DNA from: Kitasatospora sp. NBC_01266
Lineage (GTDB): Bacteria; Actinomycetota; Actinomycetes; Streptomycetales; Streptomycetaceae
Length of the DNA: 64,000 nucleotides
Direction of reading: 5' to 3'
Assembly: GCF_036242395.1 (NCBI RefSeq)
Contig: NZ_CP108458.1
Span: 5,580,001-5,644,000 of the forward strand
Part shown: positions 60,423 through 64,000 of the stretch, one piece after another
Numbering within the stretch: position 1 is the first letter of the stretch
Layout of the letters: each line of letters starts with the position of its first letter
Notes under the pieces: generated by a model
Told to the model about the DNA's origin: nothing
The model's database searches: none
Seen by the model: only the letters and a program-made list of their open reading frames with translations
Translations under genes and position numbers: made by a program

Positions 60423-62834
60423 ATGTTTGACTACCAGTCGGCCCGTGCCGACCTGTTCACCAACCCCGACCTGGCCGGCCGCGAACGCCGCGGCGCGCTG
60501 GCCGAACTGACGGACCGTTGGCTCGCCGCGCTGCTCGCCGCGGCGGGCGGTGACCAGGGCGGCGTCGCCCTGGTCGCGGTCGGCGGCTACGGACGCGGCG
60601 AGCTCTCCCCGCGCAGCGACCTGGACGTGCTGCTGCTGCACGACACGGGCTCGGTCGGCGCGCTGGCCGACCGGCTCTGGTACCCGGTCTGGGACAGCGG
60701 GGTGGGCCTGGACCACGCGGTGCGCAAGCCCGCCGAGGCGCGCGCGGTGGCCGCCGCCGACCTCAAGACGCAGCTGGGCCTGCTGGACGCCCGGCACATC
60801 GCCGGCGATGCCGAACTGACCGGTGCGCTGCGTTCGGCGGTGCTGGCCGACTGGCGGGCCAAGGCCCCTGAGCGACTGCCCGAGTTGCGCGCGCTCGGCC
60901 AGGAACGGGCCGAGCGACACGGCCAGTTGGCCTTCCTGCTGGAGCCCGACCTGAAGGAGGCGGCCGGCGGCCTGCGCGACGTGGTCGCGCTCGACGCGAT
61001 CGCCGCCTCCTGGCTGGCCGACGCGCCCCGGGAGGGCCTGGACGCCGCCCAGCGCCGGCTCAGCGACGTCCGTGACGCGCTGCACCTGGCCACCGGCCGG
61101 ACCACCGAGCGGCTCGCGCTGCAGGAGCAGGACCAGGTGGCCGCCGCCCTGGGCGTGCTGGACGCGGACACCCTGCTGCGCCAGGTCTACCAGGCGGCCC
61201 GGACCGTCTCCTACGCGAGCGACGTCACCTGGCGGGCGGTCGACCGGCTGCTGGTGGCCCGCCGCTCCCGCGGCCGGCGCCCGTTCCGCTTCGCCTTCGG
61301 CGGCGCCGGCCGGTCGGGCGGCGCCCAGCCGGCGGCCCGGGGCGTGGTGGCCCGCCGGCCACTGGCCGAGGGCGTGGTCGAGCAGGACGGTGAGGCGGTG
61401 CTCGCGCAGAGCGCCCGCCCGGCCGCCGACCCGGTGCTGACGCTGCGCGCGGCGGCCGCCGCCGCCCAGGCCGGCCTGGTGGTCGCGCACGCCACGGTGC
61501 GCCGGCTGGCCGCCGAGAGCAAGCCGCTGCCGGTGCCCTGGCCCACCGAGGCCCGCGAGCAGCTGATCACCCTGCTGGGCGCTGGCGAGGCCTGCCTGCC
61601 GGTCTGGGAGGCGCTCGAGGTCGAGGGCCTGATCACCCGGCTGCTGCCGGACTGGGAGCGGGTGCGCTGCCGTCCGCAGCGCAACGCCGTGCACACCTGG
61701 ACGGTGGACCGGCATCTGGTGGAGACGGCGGTGCGGGCCGCCGCGCTGACCCGCCGGGTGGCCCGCCCCGACCTGCTGCTGGTCGCCGCGCTGCTGCACG
61801 ACCTCGGCAAGGGCTGGCCGGGCGACCACTCGCAGGCCGGCGAGGTGATCGTGCGGGACGTGGCGGCCCGGATGGGCTTCGACCAGGACGACACCGAGAC
61901 CCTGGCGCTGCTGGTGCGCCACCACCTGACGCTGATCGACACCGCGACCCGGCGCGACCCGAACGACCCGGCCACCGTCGAGCTGATCGCCAAGGTGGTG
62001 GGCACTGCCCAGCACCTGGAACTGCTGCACGCGCTGACCGAGGCGGACGCGACCGCCACCGGCCCGGCCGCCTGGAGCAGCTGGCGGGCCGCCCTGGTGG
62101 CCGCCCTGGTCGACCGGGTGGCCGTGCTGCTGGCGGGGGAGCCGGCCGCCGAACCCCTGGGCACGGCCTGCGCCGAGGAGGAGCGGCTCGCGGTGGAGGC
62201 GGCCAGGACCGGCGAGCCGGCCCTGACCCTGCGCGCCGTGCTGGTCGAGCAGGACCGCACGGCCGCCGAGCCGATGGGCGTGGAGCTGGTCCTGGCCATC
62301 CCGGACCGTCCCGGGCTGCTCGGCACGGTCGCCGGGGTGCTCGCGCTGAACCGGCTCACCGTGCGCTCGCTCACCCTGTGCGAGCTGGACCCGATCGGTG
62401 CCGGACCGGTGCTGCTGTTCTCCTGGCGGGTGGCCGCCGAGTTCGGCGAGCTGCCCGAGGCGGCCCGGCTCAGGGCCGACCTGCGCCGGGCGCTGGACGG
62501 CTCGCTGGACCCCGGCCGCCGACTGGCCGAGCGCGACGCGGCGGTGCCCAGGCGCCCCGGGATCAGCACCCCGCCCCCGGTGGTCACCGTGGCGCCCGGC
62601 GGCGCCTCGGCCACCGCCACCGTGCTGGAGGTGCGCGCGCACGACGCCCCGGGCCTGCTGCACCGGATCGGGCGCGCGCTGGACGCGGCGCGGGTTCGGG
62701 TGCGCACCGCGCACGTCAGCACGCTGGGCGCGGACGCGGTGGACGCGTTCTACCTGACGGACAGCGCGGGTGAACGGCTCGGCGAGGCCGCCGCCCGCAC
62801 GGTGGCCGAGGAGGTGCAGCGGGCGCTCTGCTGA
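60423..62834 (+). CDS. glnD: PII nucleotidyltransferase / adenylyl-removing enzyme GlnD
   Basis: GlnD modifies PII; in Streptomyces it acts as an adenylyltransferase on PII Tyr51. The 803-residue protein has an N-terminal nucleotidyltransferase domain (VAVGGYGRGELSPRSDLDVL, with the GxGxxD-type metal site), an HD domain (LLVAALLHDLGKGWPGDHS) and two C-terminal ACT domains (LVLAIPDRPGLLGTVAGVLA and VRAHDAPGLLHRIGRAL). Start is ATG at 60423; a GTG three bases earlier (60420) is equally well placed for the GGAG at 60411-60414. It ends 88 bases before ffh. Confidence 0.93.
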   Translation: MFDYQSARADLFTNPDLAGRERRGALAELTDRWLAALLAAAGGDQGGVALVAVGGYGRGELSPRSDLDVLLLHDTGSVGALADRLWYPVWDSGVGLDHAVRKPAEARAVAAADLKTQLGLLDARHIAGDAELTGALRSAVLADWRAKAPERLPELRALGQERAERHGQLAFLLEPDLKEAAGGLRDVVALDAIAASWLADAPREGLDAAQRRLSDVRDALHLATGRTTERLALQEQDQVAAALGVLDADTLLRQVYQAARTVSYASDVTWRAVDRLLVARRSRGRRPFRFAFGGAGRSGGAQPAARGVVARRPLAEGVVEQDGEAVLAQSARPAADPVLTLRAAAAAAQAGLVVAHATVRRLAAESKPLPVPWPTEAREQLITLLGAGEACLPVWEALEVEGLITRLLPDWERVRCRPQRNAVHTWTVDRHLVETAVRAAALTRRVARPDLLLVAALLHDLGKGWPGDHSQAGEVIVRDVAARMGFDQDDTETLALLVRHHLTLIDTATRRDPNDPATVELIAKVVGTAQHLELLHALTEADATATGPAAWSSWRAALVAALVDRVAVLLAGEPAAEPLGTACAEEERLAVEAARTGEPALTLRAVLVEQDRTAAEPMGVELVLAIPDRPGLLGTVAGVLALNRLTVRSLTLCELDPIGAGPVLLFSWRVAAEFGELPEAARLRADLRRALDGSLDPGRRLAERDAAVPRRPGISTPPPVVTVAPGGASATATVLEVRAHDAPGLLHRIGRALDAARVRVRTAHVSTLGADAVDAFYLTDSAGERLGEAAARTVAEEVQRALC

Positions 62835-62921
62835 CCGGGTGGGGCCCAAGGCCGGGGCGTCCGGATACCCTGGGGGCGACGACCGTACTCATACCGATGC
62901 CGCAAGGGACCCGCGACCGAC

Positions 62922-64000
62922 GTGTTCGACACTCTTTCCGACCGCCTCGCAGCGACGTTCAAGAACCTCCGGGGCAAGGGCCGCCTCAGCGAGGCGGACA
63001 TCGACGCCACCGCCCGGGAGATCCGGATCGCCCTGCTGGAGGCGGATGTCGCGCTGCCTGTGGTGCGGGCCTTCATCAAGCAGGTCAAGGAGCGCGCGCT
63101 CGGCTCCGAGGTCTCCGGTGCGCTGAACCCGGCGCAGCAGATCATCAAGATCGTCAACGAGGAGCTCATCAACATCCTCGGTGGCGAGACCCGTCGGCTG
63201 CGGTTCGCCAAGACCGGTCCGACCGTGATCATGCTGGCCGGTCTGCAGGGTGCCGGTAAGACCACGCTGGCCGGGAAGCTCGGCCACTGGCTGAAGCAGC
63301 AGAAGCACACCCCGCTGCTGGTCGCCTGCGACCTGCAGCGCCCCAACGCGGTCACCCAGCTCTCGGTGGTGGCCGACCGGGCCCAGGTGGCGTTCTACGG
63401 CCCCGAGCCGGGCAACGGGGTCGGCGACCCGGTCAAGGTGGCCCGCGACTCGATCGAGTACGCCAAGCAGAAGCAGTACGACGTCGTCATCGTCGACACC
63501 GCCGGTCGCCTGGGCATCGACGCCGAGCTGATGCAGCAGGCCGCCGACATCCGGGCCGCGATCAACCCCGACGAGGTCCTGTTCACGGTCGACGCGATGA
63601 TCGGCCAGGACGCGGTCACCACCGCGCAGGCCTTCCTCGAGGGCGTCGACTTCACCGGTGTGGTGCTCTCCAAGCTGGACGGCGACGCCCGCGGTGGTGC
63701 GGCCCTGTCGGTCGCGCACGTCACCGGCCGGCAGATCATGTTCGCCTCCAACGGCGAGAAGGTCGACGACTTCGACGCCTTCCACCCCGACCGGATGGCC
63801 TCGCGCATCCTCGGCATGGGCGACATGCTCTCGCTGATCGAGAAGGCCGAGCAGACCTTCTCGCAGGCCGAGGCCGAGAAGATGGCCGCCAAGCTGCAGG
63901 GCGGCGGCAAGGACTTCACGCTCGACGACTTCCTGTCGCAGCTGGAGCAGGTCCAGAAGATGGGCTCGATCTCCAAGCTGCTCGGCATGCTGCCGGGCAT
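62922..64000 (+). CDS. ffh: Signal recognition particle protein Ffh (3' end beyond window)
   Basis: Ffh is the GTPase of the SRP that binds signal peptides and 4.5S RNA. The window holds 359 residues: N domain VFDTLSDRLAATFKNLRGKG, the G-domain P-loop GLQGAGKTTLAGKLG, DTAGRLGIDAELMQQ, SKLDGDARGGAAL and the start of the M domain (GGGKDFTLDDFLSQLEQVQK). The GTG at 62922 gives the standard N-terminus. The open frame continues past base 64000. Its receptor gene ftsY lies 7 kb upstream. Confidence 0.96.
   Translation, partial: MFDTLSDRLAATFKNLRGKGRLSEADIDATAREIRIALLEADVALPVVRAFIKQVKERALGSEVSGALNPAQQIIKIVNEELINILGGETRRLRFAKTGPTVIMLAGLQGAGKTTLAGKLGHWLKQQKHTPLLVACDLQRPNAVTQLSVVADRAQVAFYGPEPGNGVGDPVKVARDSIEYAKQKQYDVVIVDTAGRLGIDAELMQQAADIRAAINPDEVLFTVDAMIGQDAVTTAQAFLEGVDFTGVVLSKLDGDARGGAALSVAHVTGRQIMFASNGEKVDDFDAFHPDRMASRILGMGDMLSLIEKAEQTFSQAEAEKMAAKLQGGGKDFTLDDFLSQLEQVQKMGSISKLLGMLPG

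Overview
The window is a very GC-rich actinobacterial chromosome segment. Leucine is mostly CTG/CTC, third positions are G or C, and GTG (once TTG) starts are common. Gene content and order match, from memory of the family, the conserved chromosomal-core region of Streptomyces/Kitasatospora that runs from leuB-ilvE to ffh (the SCO5522-SCO5586 region of S. coelicolor). I place it in the Streptomycetaceae; the genus cannot be settled from this sequence alone.

Layout. 1-6.0 kb: branched-chain amino acid genes leuB, ilvE and cimA, interleaved with two Uma2-family nuclease-like genes; cimA is preceded by a short leader peptide with two ATT isoleucine codons and an attenuator-like terminator. 6.1-17.5 kb (minus strand): two tandem conservons, each cvnA-B-C-D (sensor-kinase-like membrane protein, roadblock/LC7, DUF742, Ras-like GTPase). 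Their cvnB genes are identical and their cvnD genes differ at one base, while cvnA and cvnC have diverged. 17.5-18.3 kb: a long AT-richer regulatory gap with a CRP-type palindrome, then a 73-residue protein with a repeated STANPRRT motif. 18.4-21.5 kb: an FAH-family hydrolase, gltX, and a tRNA operon Gln-Glu-Glu-Glu-Gln. 21.6-25.9 kb: ndgR divergent from leuCD, a small conserved gene and the HU/H1-like hup2. 26-33.7 kb: cofC, plsC-gpsA, ddl, an Lrp-type sensor domain, thiL, pfkA and thiD. 33.8-44.1 kb: rpmB, a DhaL/YloV-type kinase gene, recG, rsmD, coaD, a DivIVA-like coiled-coil gene, yceD-rpmF-rnc and mutM. 44.2-50.6 kb: envelope genes (NIPA/EamA-like transporter, LCP enzyme, TPM protein), an HxlR regulator and acylphosphatase. 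50.9-64 kb: smc, ftsY, a primase/polymerase-like gene divergent from nsdA, the nitrogen operon amtB-glnB-glnD, and ffh cut by the window end.

Functional groupings. Leucine/isoleucine supply (leuB, ilvE, cimA, leuCD with regulator ndgR) brackets the conservons. gltX lies directly upstream of tRNA-Glu and tRNA-Gln genes, the expected substrates of a non-discriminating GluRS. smc, ftsY and ffh share a chromosome-segregation/SRP block. amtB-glnB-glnD is a nitrogen-sensing operon with GlnR-box-like sequence upstream. Most intergenic gaps between convergent genes carry strong GC-rich hairpins. No rRNA, CRISPR array, prophage or insertion sequence was seen.
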